Assembly (NCBI RefSeq): GCF_000426285.1
Contig: NZ_AUFB01000011.1
Span: forward strand, 62,001-126,000
Direction: 5' to 3'
Length of the DNA: 64,000 nucleotides
Source: Rhizobium leucaenae USDA 9039
Lineage (GTDB): Bacteria; Pseudomonadota; Alphaproteobacteria; Rhizobiales; Rhizobiaceae
Position 1 is the first letter of the stretch, and each line of letters starts with the position of its first letter. Positions 9,828-17,923 of this stretch are shown piece after piece. A program made the translations under genes and the position numbers. Below the pieces are notes generated by a model. That model ran no database searches, was not told the DNA's origin, and saw only the letters and a list, made by a program, of their open reading frames with translations.

Positions 9828-9856
9828 ACAATAGAACATATAGAGAACATATGCAA
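9828..9856 (-). promoter_or_regulatory. Promoter of the tcmP operon with LexA-type box in the spacer
   Basis: On the minus strand, TTGCAT (9851-9856) and TATTGT (9828-9833) are separated by exactly 17 bases. The spacer contains GTTCTCTATATGTTC (9834-9848), a perfect GTTC-N7-GTTC direct repeat, which is the LexA operator type of Alphaproteobacteria. A repressor there would occlude RNA polymerase. Binding is inferred, not shown. Confidence 0.6.
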
Positions 9857-10059
9857 TCTTTTGTTGAATTTGCACTGCATAGCTTCATCTATCAACAAAA
9901 CCGGTTGCGAAAACCAATCGGCATATCAGAGCCATACCGGTGGCATTGGCCTTATCGCACACGGCAAAGAGCGACCGCTGTTGGCGCTCGCCAGCAATTA
10001 AGTTTCAACATCGTGGACGGTGTCAAATTAGACCGGCGCCTAAAAACGTCAGGCTCCGC

Positions 10060-10731
10060 TCAATTCATCCCAGCCCGCGCTTCCGCCTTCAGCTTGGCGA
10101 TATCGCGCAGCGCCCCGACCAGCACATCCGGCGTCTGGGCGCCGCTAACTGCATATTGCTGGTCGAAGATGAAGAAGGGGACGCCGTTGACGCCGATCTT
10201 CTGGGCGGCGTCGATTTCGCCGACGATGAGGTCGCGGTCGGCGTTGGAGGAGAGCAGGGTGGCGATGACGGAGCGGTCGAGGCCGGCCTTTTCGGCGATA
10301 TCCAGCAGCACCGCATGATCGCCGACATTGCGGCCTTCTTCGAAATTGGCCTTGAAAAGGGCGGTGACCACCTTTTCCTGCTTCTCGCGGTCCTCGGTTC
10401 CCGCCCATTGGATGAGGCGATGGGCGTCAAGCGTGTTCGGGCCGATCTTGATCGCTTCGAAATCGAACTTGATGCCCACTTCGCGGCCGAGATCGGTCAG
10501 CATTTTGTGGGCTTGCGCGACGCGCTCGGCGCCGCCGAGCTTCTGCTCAAGCGCCGTTTTCTGGTCGACGCCTTCAGGCGGATAGTCGGGATTGAGCCGA
10601 TAGGGCCGCCAGTTGATGTCGACACCCACTTCGTCCTGCACCTCGGCGATTGCCAGCTCCAGCCGAGCCTTGCCGAGATAGCACCACGGACAAACGACGT
10701 CCGAGACGATATCGATCGTGATGCGTTCCAT
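10060..10731 (-). CDS. DsbA-family (FrnE-like) oxidoreductase
   Basis: This 223-residue protein has a thioredoxin-fold DSBA domain (PF01323) with the active site C14-P-W-C17 in VSDVVCPWCYLGK, close to FrnE and 2-hydroxychromene-2-carboxylate isomerase-like proteins. The conserved NTLDAHRLIQWA and GVNGVPFFIF (cis-proline loop) segments are present. There is no signal peptide, so it is probably a cytoplasmic thiol-disulfide oxidoreductase rather than a periplasmic DsbA. It is read in the same direction as the upstream peptide-binding protein, 110 bases apart. Confidence 0.88.
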   Translation of the reverse strand: MERITIDIVSDVVCPWCYLGKARLELAIAEVQDEVGVDINWRPYRLNPDYPPEGVDQKTALEQKLGGAERVAQAHKMLTDLGREVGIKFDFEAIKIGPNTLDAHRLIQWAGTEDREKQEKVVTALFKANFEEGRNVGDHAVLLDIAEKAGLDRSVIATLLSSNADRDLIVGEIDAAQKIGVNGVPFFIFDQQYAVSGAQTPDVLVGALRDIAKLKAEARAGMN

Positions 10732-10841
10732 GGCTCAATCCTTCCGCTCTATGGGGCTTTAACGTGCCATCTAGGCCTTTGGGCTGGCGGCTTCAACCAG
10801 TTACCGAAAAGGAACCGGGCAACAATTGGCGGCGGAAGCCT

Positions 10842-12653
10842 TTATTGCACCGACGCATCCCACCAAACGGGCAATTGATAGCCATAGAGCGGCAGGACAT
10901 CGGGATGAGCGATACGGCTGCGCCGCGCCACCCATTGCTGGTCGATATGGTAAAGCGGCACAAGGTAATAGCCCGAGATCAGGATGCGGTCGAAAGAGCG
11001 CACCGCATCGCGAAAATCTTCGGCCGAGTGGGCCGTCAGGAAATGCGACATCAGCGTATCTACATCCGGGTCGGCGACCCCTGCGAAATTGAAGCTGCCT
11101 TCGGTTTTTGCGGCGGTCGAACTCCAGCGCCCGAGCTGTTCGGTTCCCGGCGATAGCGACGAGGGATAAGACTTGATGATCATGTCATAGTCGTAGCTGA
11201 TCGTCCGGCGCTGATATTGCGAATCGTCCACGGTGCGGATCGTCACCGCGATGCCGAGCAGCGCCAGGGATCGGCGATAGGCGATCGCGATACGTTCCTG
11301 GTCGGCATTCTGCGTCATGATCTCGAAGCTGAGCTGACGCCCGGCGCTATCGACCATCTTTTCGCCTTTGATCGTGTAGCCGCCTTGCTTCAGCAGGTCG
11401 ACGGTCTTGCGCAGGATAGCCCGATCACGGCCGGAACCGTCGCTGACAGGCAGCTTGTAGGTGCCATCAAGCACGTCGCGATCGATACGATCCTTGATCG
11501 GGCCGAGCATGGCCAGTTCATGCGCATCGGCGGGCACGCCGAACGACGAGAGGTCTGAGTTCTGCCAATAGCTCTCCGTGCGCGTATAGGCATTCGACGA
11601 GAGATTCCGGTTCACCCATTCGAAATCGAAGGCGAGCGTGAGTCCCTGGCGCACTTTCTTGTTGGCAAAGATCGGCCGCCGCGTATTGAAAACAAAGCCG
11701 AACATACCGCTCGGCAACTGCGGCTTAAAAACATCCTTGATGACGGCGCCGGAAGTCACGGCCGGGAAATCATAGGCCACCTGCCAATGGCCGGGGCTGC
11801 CGTCTGGATAGATATCGATATCGCCCTTCTTGAAGGCTTCGAACAGCGTGGTGTCCTGCAGGAAATAATTGACTGATATCTCGTCGTAATTGTCGACGCC
11901 GACCTTTGAGGGGATATCCTTGCCCCAATAATCGGGATTGCGTTCAAAAACGATGCGCTGGCCGGGATCGATGCTCTTGACCCTATAGGGGCCGGAACCG
12001 ATCGGTATGCTGAGCGTGGTCCGGTCGAAACTATCGGAATCGATCGCATGTTTCGGCAGGATCGGCAACGACGAGGCAATGATCAGCGGCGTTTCGCGAT
12101 TGGCCTTTTCGTTGAAACGGACCAAGACGCTGTGGTCGCCGACTTTCTCGATTTTGCCGACGGCATCGAGCCACGAAGAAAACGGTACGCGACCCTTATC
12201 GTGCAGCAGTTGGAAGGTGAAGATCACATCCTCGGGCGTCACTGGCTGCCCATCCGACCACTTGGCGTTCGGATTGAGATTGAACTGAATATAGCTGCGG
12301 CTGTCGTCCCATTCGACCGTTTGGGCTAGCAGCCCGTAAAGCGTGAAGGGCTCGTCGCGCGAGCGCTGCATCAGCGATTCGTAGATGAGATTGCCGTAAT
12401 CCGGGTCCCACATACCGCGCGCCGTCGTGCGCATGCTTTTCAGGATGAAGGGATTGAGATTGTCGAAGGTACCGACGACGCCATAGTTGATGTGGCCGCC
12501 CTTTTTTACGTTCGGATTGACATAGGGAAAATGCGTATAATCCGCCGGCAAGGCAGGATCTCCATGCATTGCGATACCATAGAGCGGCTGGGCGGCCGCC
12601 GCACTGCAGAATGCTGAGAAGATCAGGAAAATAGCGATCCGGAGCGCTTGCAT
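10842..12653 (-). CDS. ABC transporter substrate-binding protein, family 5 (YejA-like)
   Basis: This 603-residue periplasmic binding protein of solute-binding family 5 probably captures oligopeptides or related compounds. A signal peptide precedes QPLYGIAMHGDPALPADYTH, and YejA-type features follow: YVNPNVKKGG, FDNLNPFILK, WSDGQPVTPEDVIFTF, and PIGSGPYRVKSIDPGQ. The start is the ATG at 12653, with AAAGGA just upstream; a longer in-frame start adds 15 residues ahead of the signal peptide and is unlikely. No permease or ATPase genes are adjacent, so it must work with components encoded elsewhere. Confidence 0.9.
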   Translation of the reverse strand: MQALRIAIFLIFSAFCSAAAAQPLYGIAMHGDPALPADYTHFPYVNPNVKKGGHINYGVVGTFDNLNPFILKSMRTTARGMWDPDYGNLIYESLMQRSRDEPFTLYGLLAQTVEWDDSRSYIQFNLNPNAKWSDGQPVTPEDVIFTFQLLHDKGRVPFSSWLDAVGKIEKVGDHSVLVRFNEKANRETPLIIASSLPILPKHAIDSDSFDRTTLSIPIGSGPYRVKSIDPGQRIVFERNPDYWGKDIPSKVGVDNYDEISVNYFLQDTTLFEAFKKGDIDIYPDGSPGHWQVAYDFPAVTSGAVIKDVFKPQLPSGMFGFVFNTRRPIFANKKVRQGLTLAFDFEWVNRNLSSNAYTRTESYWQNSDLSSFGVPADAHELAMLGPIKDRIDRDVLDGTYKLPVSDGSGRDRAILRKTVDLLKQGGYTIKGEKMVDSAGRQLSFEIMTQNADQERIAIAYRRSLALLGIAVTIRTVDDSQYQRRTISYDYDMIIKSYPSSLSPGTEQLGRWSSTAAKTEGSFNFAGVADPDVDTLMSHFLTAHSAEDFRDAVRSFDRILISGYYLVPLYHIDQQWVARRSRIAHPDVLPLYGYQLPVWWDASVQ

Positions 12654-12919
12654 GGCATCCTTTCCGGTAAGGGGCATGATTCTGCGGAACCTTATCATGA
12701 GAGTGCCGAATCCAACACGCGCTGACCGGAATTCTTAAGTCTCGACAGAAAAGACCAAAGAAAAGCTGGATATCCGCGCCGGTGCGATGTAACAGGGGTG
12801 CCGGGTTTCCCGGGTCATGCATTTGCCTTAATCTTTCGACAGGTGGACGGCAGTTTGACCCGATTGGCATGGGGCGGCAGGCTGTCGTCCCGCATCGGAT
12901 TTCAGGAGGCGTTTTCGCT

Positions 12920-13579
12920 ATGACGTTCAAGACTGACAACAAAATGCGGGCAGGTCTTTCTGCTCTGGCTCTCATGATCGGTGCAGCGCTTCCGGCCGCT
13001 GCTTTCGCTCAGGAAGCCTCAGACGCAGCTCCCGCTGATGGCGGTGGCAACCCCGCCCAGCCGCGCCTCGGCTGGTACAAGACCTGCACCAAGCAGGACG
13101 ACGCCGATATCTGCATCGTTCAGAACCTGATCATGGCCAACAACGGCCAGTTGGTGACCGCAGTCGGTCTCATCTCGGTCGACGGCAAGGTCAACCGCAA
13201 GATCCTCCAGATTTCCGTTCCGACCGCACGTCTGATCGCTCCGGGCATCACCATGCAGGTCGATGGCGGCAAGGGCCAGAAGATCGATTACGCCGTTTGT
13301 TTGCCGGACAAGTGCACGGCCGAAGTGCCGCTCACCGATGCCATGATCGCATCCTTGAAGAAGGGCACCGACGTAACCTTCACCTCGATCAATTTCCGTC
13401 GCGCTCCGAACCCGATCAAGATCTCGCTCGACGGCTTCGGCGCTGCCTATGACGGCCCGGCGATCTCCGACTCGAAGCTGGCCGAAAGCCAGAAGAGCCT
13501 GCAGGACAGCATGCAGAAAAAGGCCGAAGAAGCCCGCAAGAAGCTGGAAGACGCCCAAAAGGCTGCAAAGCAGCAGTAA
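12920..13579 (+). CDS. Invasion-associated locus B (IalB) family protein
   Basis: This 219-residue exported protein has a signal peptide ending near AAAFAQE and an IalB-family domain (PF06776), recognised by WYKTC-x9-DICIVQN and by the paired cysteines in YAVCLPDKCTAEV. The last ~40 residues are a charged alanine/lysine-rich helix (SMQKKAEEARKKLEDAQKAA) that may form a coiled coil or contact the cell wall. The start is ATG 12920, with AGGAGG at 12904-12909. Family members in Bartonella aid erythrocyte entry; in Rhizobium the role is undefined. A strong terminator follows. Confidence 0.88.
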   Translation: MTFKTDNKMRAGLSALALMIGAALPAAAFAQEASDAAPADGGGNPAQPRLGWYKTCTKQDDADICIVQNLIMANNGQLVTAVGLISVDGKVNRKILQISVPTARLIAPGITMQVDGGKGQKIDYAVCLPDKCTAEVPLTDAMIASLKKGTDVTFTSINFRRAPNPIKISLDGFGAAYDGPAISDSKLAESQKSLQDSMQKKAEEARKKLEDAQKAAKQQ

Positions 13580-13604
13580 ATCGCAGCGTTTTCACAATTA
13601 CATG

Positions 13605-13631
13605 AAAAGCCCGGTCGAACCGGGCTTTTTT
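13605..13631 (+). terminator. Rho-independent terminator of the IalB gene
   Basis: AAAAGCCCGGT pairs with ACCGGGCTTTT around a CGA loop and runs into T residues, 25 bases after the stop codon. Confidence 0.9.
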
Positions 13632-13656
13632 ATTGGCCGTATATCCAGAAACACGA

Positions 13657-13685
13657 AAGGGAAGACGTTGGGAGCGTCTTCCCTT
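13657..13685 (-). terminator. Hairpin downstream of hspQ
   Basis: AAGGGAAGACG and CGTCTTCCCTT form an 11-bp perfect stem with a 7-base loop. It lies just beyond the hspQ stop on the minus strand; the tract after it is only moderately T-rich, so it is a probable rather than certain terminator. Confidence 0.6.
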
Positions 13686-13709
13686 CGGAAACTTGCATGG
13701 ACTGGACGC

Positions 13710-14039
13710 TCAGTGGGCGAAGCTCATCTTGGGCTTGAACTCGCCTGTAGGCGCCTTATCGAATATTTGAGCAATCTGCGGGTTACGGAGCGGGATACCG
13801 CTCTCGTCGCTGATCAGATTCTGCTCGGATACGTATGCGACATATTCCGTCTCGTCGTTTTCGGCGAGAAGGTGGTAGAAGGGCTGGTCTTTGCTGGGCC
13901 GCACTTCTGCCGGTATGGAATTCCACCATTCTTCGGTGTTGGCGAATTCCGGGTCGACGTCGAAGATGACACCGCGGAAGGGGAACATCCGGTGCCGAAC
14001 CACGTCGCCTATGTTGAATTTTGCGTAGCGTTCTTTCAT
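13710..14039 (-). CDS. hspQ: Heat shock protein HspQ
   Basis: This 109-residue protein belongs to the HspQ/YccV family (hemimethylated-DNA-binding-like domain, PF08755). The core FNIGDVVRHRMFPFRGVIFD is followed by PFYHLLAENDETEYVAYVSE. In E. coli HspQ specifies and enhances Lon proteolysis; a similar role is inferred here. The start is ATG 14039, preceded by AAAGGAAG; a TTG 18 bases upstream would lie in the ribosome-binding site itself. It is monocistronic. Confidence 0.92.
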   Translation of the reverse strand: MKERYAKFNIGDVVRHRMFPFRGVIFDVDPEFANTEEWWNSIPAEVRPSKDQPFYHLLAENDETEYVAYVSEQNLISDESGIPLRNPQIAQIFDKAPTGEFKPKMSFAH

Positions 14040-14231
14040 GGCGCGACTTCCTTTCAAGCAATCATGTGGTGAATTCCACCGCCGATATCAAGGATTTTGC
14101 CCCGATTCCTTCATTCAGTTGTCACATTCGATCAACGCTGCTCGCCCAATATTGTTCGATCGCGGGATACACGAATTATTTTGTCCAGCAAGGCAGCCGC
14201 GACCGAAAGTACGTTTGCCTCACGCTTGCCA

Positions 14232-14270
14232 GCAAATAAAAGCCCCGGCTGATGAACTGACCGGGGCTTT
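14232..14270 (-). terminator. Rho-independent terminator of glnA
   Basis: On the minus strand AAAGCCCCGG pairs with CCGGGGCTTT around a 12-base loop and is followed by a T-rich tract (TTTTATTTG), starting 12 bases after the glnA stop. Confidence 0.85.
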
Positions 14271-14281
14271 CGCCCCGGTTC

Positions 14282-15691
14282 TTATGCCGAGTAATACATA
14301 TCGTATTCGACCGGATGCGGAGTCATTTCGAAGCGCATGACTTCCTGCATCTTCAGTTCGATGAAGGAATCGATCTGATCGTCGTCGAAGACGCCGCCGG
14401 CGGTCAGGAACTTGCGATCCTTGTCCAGGCTTTCGAGCGCTTCGCGCAGCGAGCCGCAAACCGTCGGGATTTTCTTCAGCTCCTTCGGCGGCAGATCGTA
14501 GAGATCCTTGTCCATGGCCTTGCCCGGATGGATCTTGTTCTTGATGCCGTCGAGGCCGGCCATCAGCATGGCGGCAAAGGCGAGATAAGGGTTGGCGGTC
14601 GGGTCGGGGAAGCGAACTTCGACGCGCTTTGCCTTGGGGTTGGAGCCGAACGGGATGCGGCAGGAGGCCGAGCGGTTGCGAGCCGAATAGGCGAGCAGAA
14701 CCGGAGCCTCATAGCCCGGTACGAGACGCTTGTAGGAGTTCGTCGACGGGTTGGTGAAGGCGTTGATCGCCTTGGCATGCTTGATGATACCGCCGATATA
14801 GAAGAGGCAGCTCTCGGAGAGGCCTGCATATTCGTCGCCTGCGAACGTCGGCTTGCCGCTCTTCCAGATCGACTGGTGAACGTGCATGCCCGAGCCGTTG
14901 TCGCCGAAGATCGGCTTCGGCATGAAGGTCGCCGTTTTGCCGTAGGCATTGGCGACCTGGTGAACGACATACTTGTAGATCTGCATCTTGTCGGCGTTGC
15001 GCACCAGCGTGTCGAACTTGATGCCGAGCTCATGCTGGGCAGCCGCGACCTCGTGATGGTGCTTTTCGACGACGACGCCCATTTCAGCGAGGACCGTCAG
15101 CATCTCGGAACGCATGTCCTGGGCGCTGTCGACGGGGGGAACCGGGAAGTAGCCGCCCTTCACGCGCGGACGGTGGCCGAGGTTGCCGGTTTCATAATCG
15201 GTGTCGTCGTTGGACGGCAATTCGCTGGAGTCGAGCTTGAAGCCGGTGTTGTACGGATCGGCCTTGTACTTGACGTCGTCGAAGACGAAGAATTCGGCTT
15301 CCGGACCGAAGAAGGCGGTATCGCCGATACCGGATGCCTTGAGATAGGCTTCGGCCTTTTTGGCGGTGCCGCGCGGATCGCGGTTGTAGGCTTCGCCGGA
15401 GACCGGATCGAGAATGTCGCAGAGGATGACCATGGTAGACTGCGCGAAGAACGGATCCATGTGAACCGTTTCGGTATCGGGCATCAGCACCATGTCGGAT
15501 TCGTTGATGGCCTTCCAACCAGCAATCGAGGAGCCGTCGAACATGACGCCGTCGGCGAACATGTCTTCATCGACGCAGACGATGTCCATCGTGACATGCT
15601 GCAGCTTGCCCTTGGGATCGGTGAACCGCAGGTCAACGAACTTAACGTCGTTATCCTTGATTTGCTTGAGAATTTCGCTTGCGGTCGTCAT
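14282..15691 (-). CDS. glnA: Type I glutamine synthetase
   Basis: GlnA condenses glutamate and ammonia to glutamine using ATP. The 469-residue product is full length, with the beta-grasp N-terminus (VKFVDLRFTDPKGKLQHVT), MFDGSSIAGW, the glutamate/metal-binding stretches FFGPEAEFFVFDD and NGSGMHVHQSIWK, and the ATP-binding NPSTNSYKRLVPGYEAP. Tyr398 in MDKDLYDLPP is the expected adenylylation site (GlnE target). It is the second gene of a glnB-glnA operon with a 61-base gap, so it shares the sigma-54 promoter upstream of glnB. Rhizobia usually also carry glnII and glnT elsewhere. Confidence 0.98.
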   Translation of the reverse strand: MTTASEILKQIKDNDVKFVDLRFTDPKGKLQHVTMDIVCVDEDMFADGVMFDGSSIAGWKAINESDMVLMPDTETVHMDPFFAQSTMVILCDILDPVSGEAYNRDPRGTAKKAEAYLKASGIGDTAFFGPEAEFFVFDDVKYKADPYNTGFKLDSSELPSNDDTDYETGNLGHRPRVKGGYFPVPPVDSAQDMRSEMLTVLAEMGVVVEKHHHEVAAAQHELGIKFDTLVRNADKMQIYKYVVHQVANAYGKTATFMPKPIFGDNGSGMHVHQSIWKSGKPTFAGDEYAGLSESCLFYIGGIIKHAKAINAFTNPSTNSYKRLVPGYEAPVLLAYSARNRSASCRIPFGSNPKAKRVEVRFPDPTANPYLAFAAMLMAGLDGIKNKIHPGKAMDKDLYDLPPKELKKIPTVCGSLREALESLDKDRKFLTAGGVFDDDQIDSFIELKMQEVMRFEMTPHPVEYDMYYSA

Positions 15692-15752
15692 TAAAATTAC
15701 TTCCCTTGACTTAGATGACGATTACGAGCCTCGGCCGCAACGGCCGGGCGGG

Positions 15753-16091
15753 TTAGATGGCGTCTATACCTGTTTCTCCGGTGCGGATTCGAATGACCTC
15801 TTCCACGTTGGAGACGAAAATCTTTCCGTCGCCGATCCGGCCGGTTTGCGCAGCCTTGCGAATGGCGTCGATCACCGCTTCCGCATTCTCGTCCGCCAAT
15901 ACGACTTCGACCTTGACCTTAGGCAGGAAGTCGACGACGTATTCGGCGCCACGGTAAAGCTCCGTGTGGCCTTTCTGACGACCGAAGCCCTTCGCTTCCG
16001 TGACAGTGATGCCCTGCAGACCGACTTCCTGAAGGGCTTCCTTCACTTCGTCGAGTTTGAAAGGCTTAATGATCGCTTCGATCTTTTTCAT
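15753..16091 (-). CDS. glnB: Nitrogen regulatory protein P-II
   Basis: PII senses 2-oxoglutarate and ATP/ADP and is uridylylated by GlnD to control GlnE and NtrB. The 112-residue product begins MKKIEAIIKPFKLDEVKEAL. The T-loop carries Tyr51 (RGAEYVVDFLPK), the uridylylation site, and GDGKIFV contains the C-terminal signature. The start at 16091 is fixed by homology; the upstream in-frame extension overlaps promoter elements. It lies directly upstream of glnA in the same operon. Confidence 0.98.
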   Translation of the reverse strand: MKKIEAIIKPFKLDEVKEALQEVGLQGITVTEAKGFGRQKGHTELYRGAEYVVDFLPKVKVEVVLADENAEAVIDAIRKAAQTGRIGDGKIFVSNVEEVIRIRTGETGIDAI

Positions 16092-16152
16092 GAGAAAATG
16101 TCTCTCCGCTTCTCCCGTTACAGCAGGACCATTCCCCGCTCGGCCAACCTGA

Positions 16153-16168
16153 TGCACGTATCATGCCA
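16153..16168 (-). promoter_or_regulatory. Sigma-54 (-24/-12) promoter of glnB-glnA
   Basis: TGGCATGATACGTGCA on the minus strand matches TGGCAC-N5-TTGCA, with the invariant GG and GC separated by exactly 10 bases. It lies about 60-75 bases upstream of the glnB start. NtrC-dependent sigma-54 expression of glnBA is known in rhizobia. Confidence 0.82.
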
Positions 16169-16345
16169 GTTCACGGAGGCCTGCCGCAAAAAATCTCGGC
16201 GAATTGAGGCCGAGACTCCGGATTGATGAGGATTTTTCGGGAAAATGAAAGCGATTTCGCACCGAAACGCATGAGAAGAAGCAAAATTTTGCAAAAAAGT
16301 GCTGTATTTCTCACAATTGTACTTCAAGAGGATTTTGAATGCGCC

Positions 16346-16362
16346 TGCATAATAATTATGCA
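16346..16362. promoter_or_regulatory. Candidate NtrC-type upstream activator site
   Basis: TGCATAATAATTATGCA is a perfect 17-bp palindrome with TGCA ends, the geometry of NtrC sites (TGCAC-N7-GTGCA). It is about 180 bases upstream of the sigma-54 element and about 70 bases from the divergent nnr start. NtrC is inferred; the internal bases deviate from consensus. Confidence 0.45.
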
Positions 16363-16429
16363 AAAGCATGATCTATAGGCAAAAGATGCCTCGGAATAGC
16401 GATTGTTTTTCAGGCAGGTTTCGCATTCA

Positions 16430-17917
16430 ATGATATCCATCATGATGTCACCGCTCGCCGATCTGCTTCTTTCGCCAGGGGATATGGCTGCCGTCGATCG
16501 GGCGGCGGCTGCGTCTGGCATCGACTCCTATGGGCTTATGGAAAGGGCCGGGCAGGCGGTGGCGGCGAGCGCCCTTCGGCATTTCCCCGAGGCGCTGCGA
16601 TTTATCGTGCTCTGCGGTCCCGGCAACAATGGCGGCGACGGCTATGTCGCGGCCCGCGCTCTGCGGCAAGCCGGCATGGAGGTTCGGCTCTTCCGCCTAG
16701 GTGATCCCAAAACATTGAAGGGCGATGCTGCCCGCGCCTTTGCGGAATGTCCGCTCGGTGGAGAGACACTCCGACGCTATTTGCCGCGCCGGGGAGACGT
16801 TGTCATCGACGCCATTTTCGGCGCAGGCCTCTCCCGTCCCGTCCCCGATGAGGTAGGGGCGATCATCGCAGAGATTGCTGAGGCCGATATTCCCGTCATC
16901 GCCGTCGACTTGCCCTCTGGTCTCGACGGCCGCAGCGGTCAGGTGCTTGGTGCCGCCTTTCGTGCCGTGCGCACGGTCACATTCATGACCCGCAAGCCCG
17001 GTCACCTGCTGATGCCCGGGCGAGATCTTTGTGGTGTTCTGGAGGTTTTTGACATCGGCATTCCCGCGCGCATTGTCTGCGCACACGCAGACGGCCTGAT
17101 CGCGGAAAACACGCCGGCGCAATGGCAGACCGACCTTCCTGCGGCTGCCACGGATGCCCACAAATACAAGCGCGGTCATCTGGTGGTCTTTTCCGGCGGA
17201 GCGACTGCTACGGGTGCTGCGCGCATGTCGGCCATGGCGGGGCTAAAGGCGGGGGCAGGGCTCGTCACCATCGCCTCGCCGGAAGAGGCGCTGACGGTCA
17301 ATGCGGGGCTGCTGACGGCGATCATGCTGCGCGCCGTCGACGACGAGGCTGCCTTGCGCGCCTGGCTTACCGACCAGCGCCTCTCGACCTTCATTCTCGG
17401 CCCTGGCTTCGGTGCTGGCGAGAAAGCGCGGCAATTTGCCCTGGCGGTGAGCGATCGCCATCTGGTGCTCGATGCCGATGGCATCACGTCGTTTCGCGAC
17501 GAACCGCAGCGCTTGTTTGATGCTTTCGCGGATGGCCCGACACGGCTGATATTGACGCCGCATGAGGGCGAGTTTGCCCGTTTGTTTCCTGATATTGCCG
17601 CCGATGATGCGTTGAGCAAGGTCGAAAAGGCGAGGGCGGCAGCGGCACGCGCCCATGCTGCCATCATCTACAAAGGCGCCGATAGCGTCATTGCCGCACC
17701 CGATGGCCGGGCTTTGATCAACACCAATGCGCCGCCATGGCTTGCCACCGCCGGCTCCGGCGACGTGCTCGCCGGCATCATCGGTGGCCTTCTGGCGCAG
17801 GGAGCGCCTGCGTTCGAAGCGGCCGCGGCCGGCGTTTGGCTGCACGGCCTCGCCGGGCAGCGCGCGGGAAAAGGACTGACGGCCGAAGACCTCGTCGCCC
17901 ATGTCGCTCCTTTTTGA
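16430..17917 (+). CDS. nnr: Bifunctional NAD(P)H-hydrate epimerase / ADP-dependent dehydratase
   Basis: This enzyme repairs hydrated NADH and NADPH. The 495-residue product is a fusion of an N-terminal YjeF_N epimerase domain (GLMERAGQAVA, LCGPGNNGGDGYVAARAL, VIDAIFGAGLSRP) and a C-terminal ribokinase-like dehydratase domain (HKYKRGHLVVFSGG, LGPGFGAGEKAR, LTPHEGEFARLFP, TAGSGDVLAGIIGG). The start at 16430 has AGGCAGG at 16412-16418; ATG 16442 or 16445 is also possible. It is divergent from glnB and converges on the DUF72 gene with only six bases between their ends. Confidence 0.93.
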   Translation: MISIMMSPLADLLLSPGDMAAVDRAAAASGIDSYGLMERAGQAVAASALRHFPEALRFIVLCGPGNNGGDGYVAARALRQAGMEVRLFRLGDPKTLKGDAARAFAECPLGGETLRRYLPRRGDVVIDAIFGAGLSRPVPDEVGAIIAEIAEADIPVIAVDLPSGLDGRSGQVLGAAFRAVRTVTFMTRKPGHLLMPGRDLCGVLEVFDIGIPARIVCAHADGLIAENTPAQWQTDLPAAATDAHKYKRGHLVVFSGGATATGAARMSAMAGLKAGAGLVTIASPEEALTVNAGLLTAIMLRAVDDEAALRAWLTDQRLSTFILGPGFGAGEKARQFALAVSDRHLVLDADGITSFRDEPQRLFDAFADGPTRLILTPHEGEFARLFPDIAADDALSKVEKARAAAARAHAAIIYKGADSVIAAPDGRALINTNAPPWLATAGSGDVLAGIIGGLLAQGAPAFEAAAAGVWLHGLAGQRAGKGLTAEDLVAHVAPF

Positions 17918-17923
17918 GAAGCG

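Noticed and set aside
9990..10059. GTGTCAAATTAGACCGG-type sequence beside dsbA as a possible IS end bordering the tcmP operon
   Set aside because: It resembles some IS termini, but no second copy or inverted partner is visible at the other border, so it is not supported.
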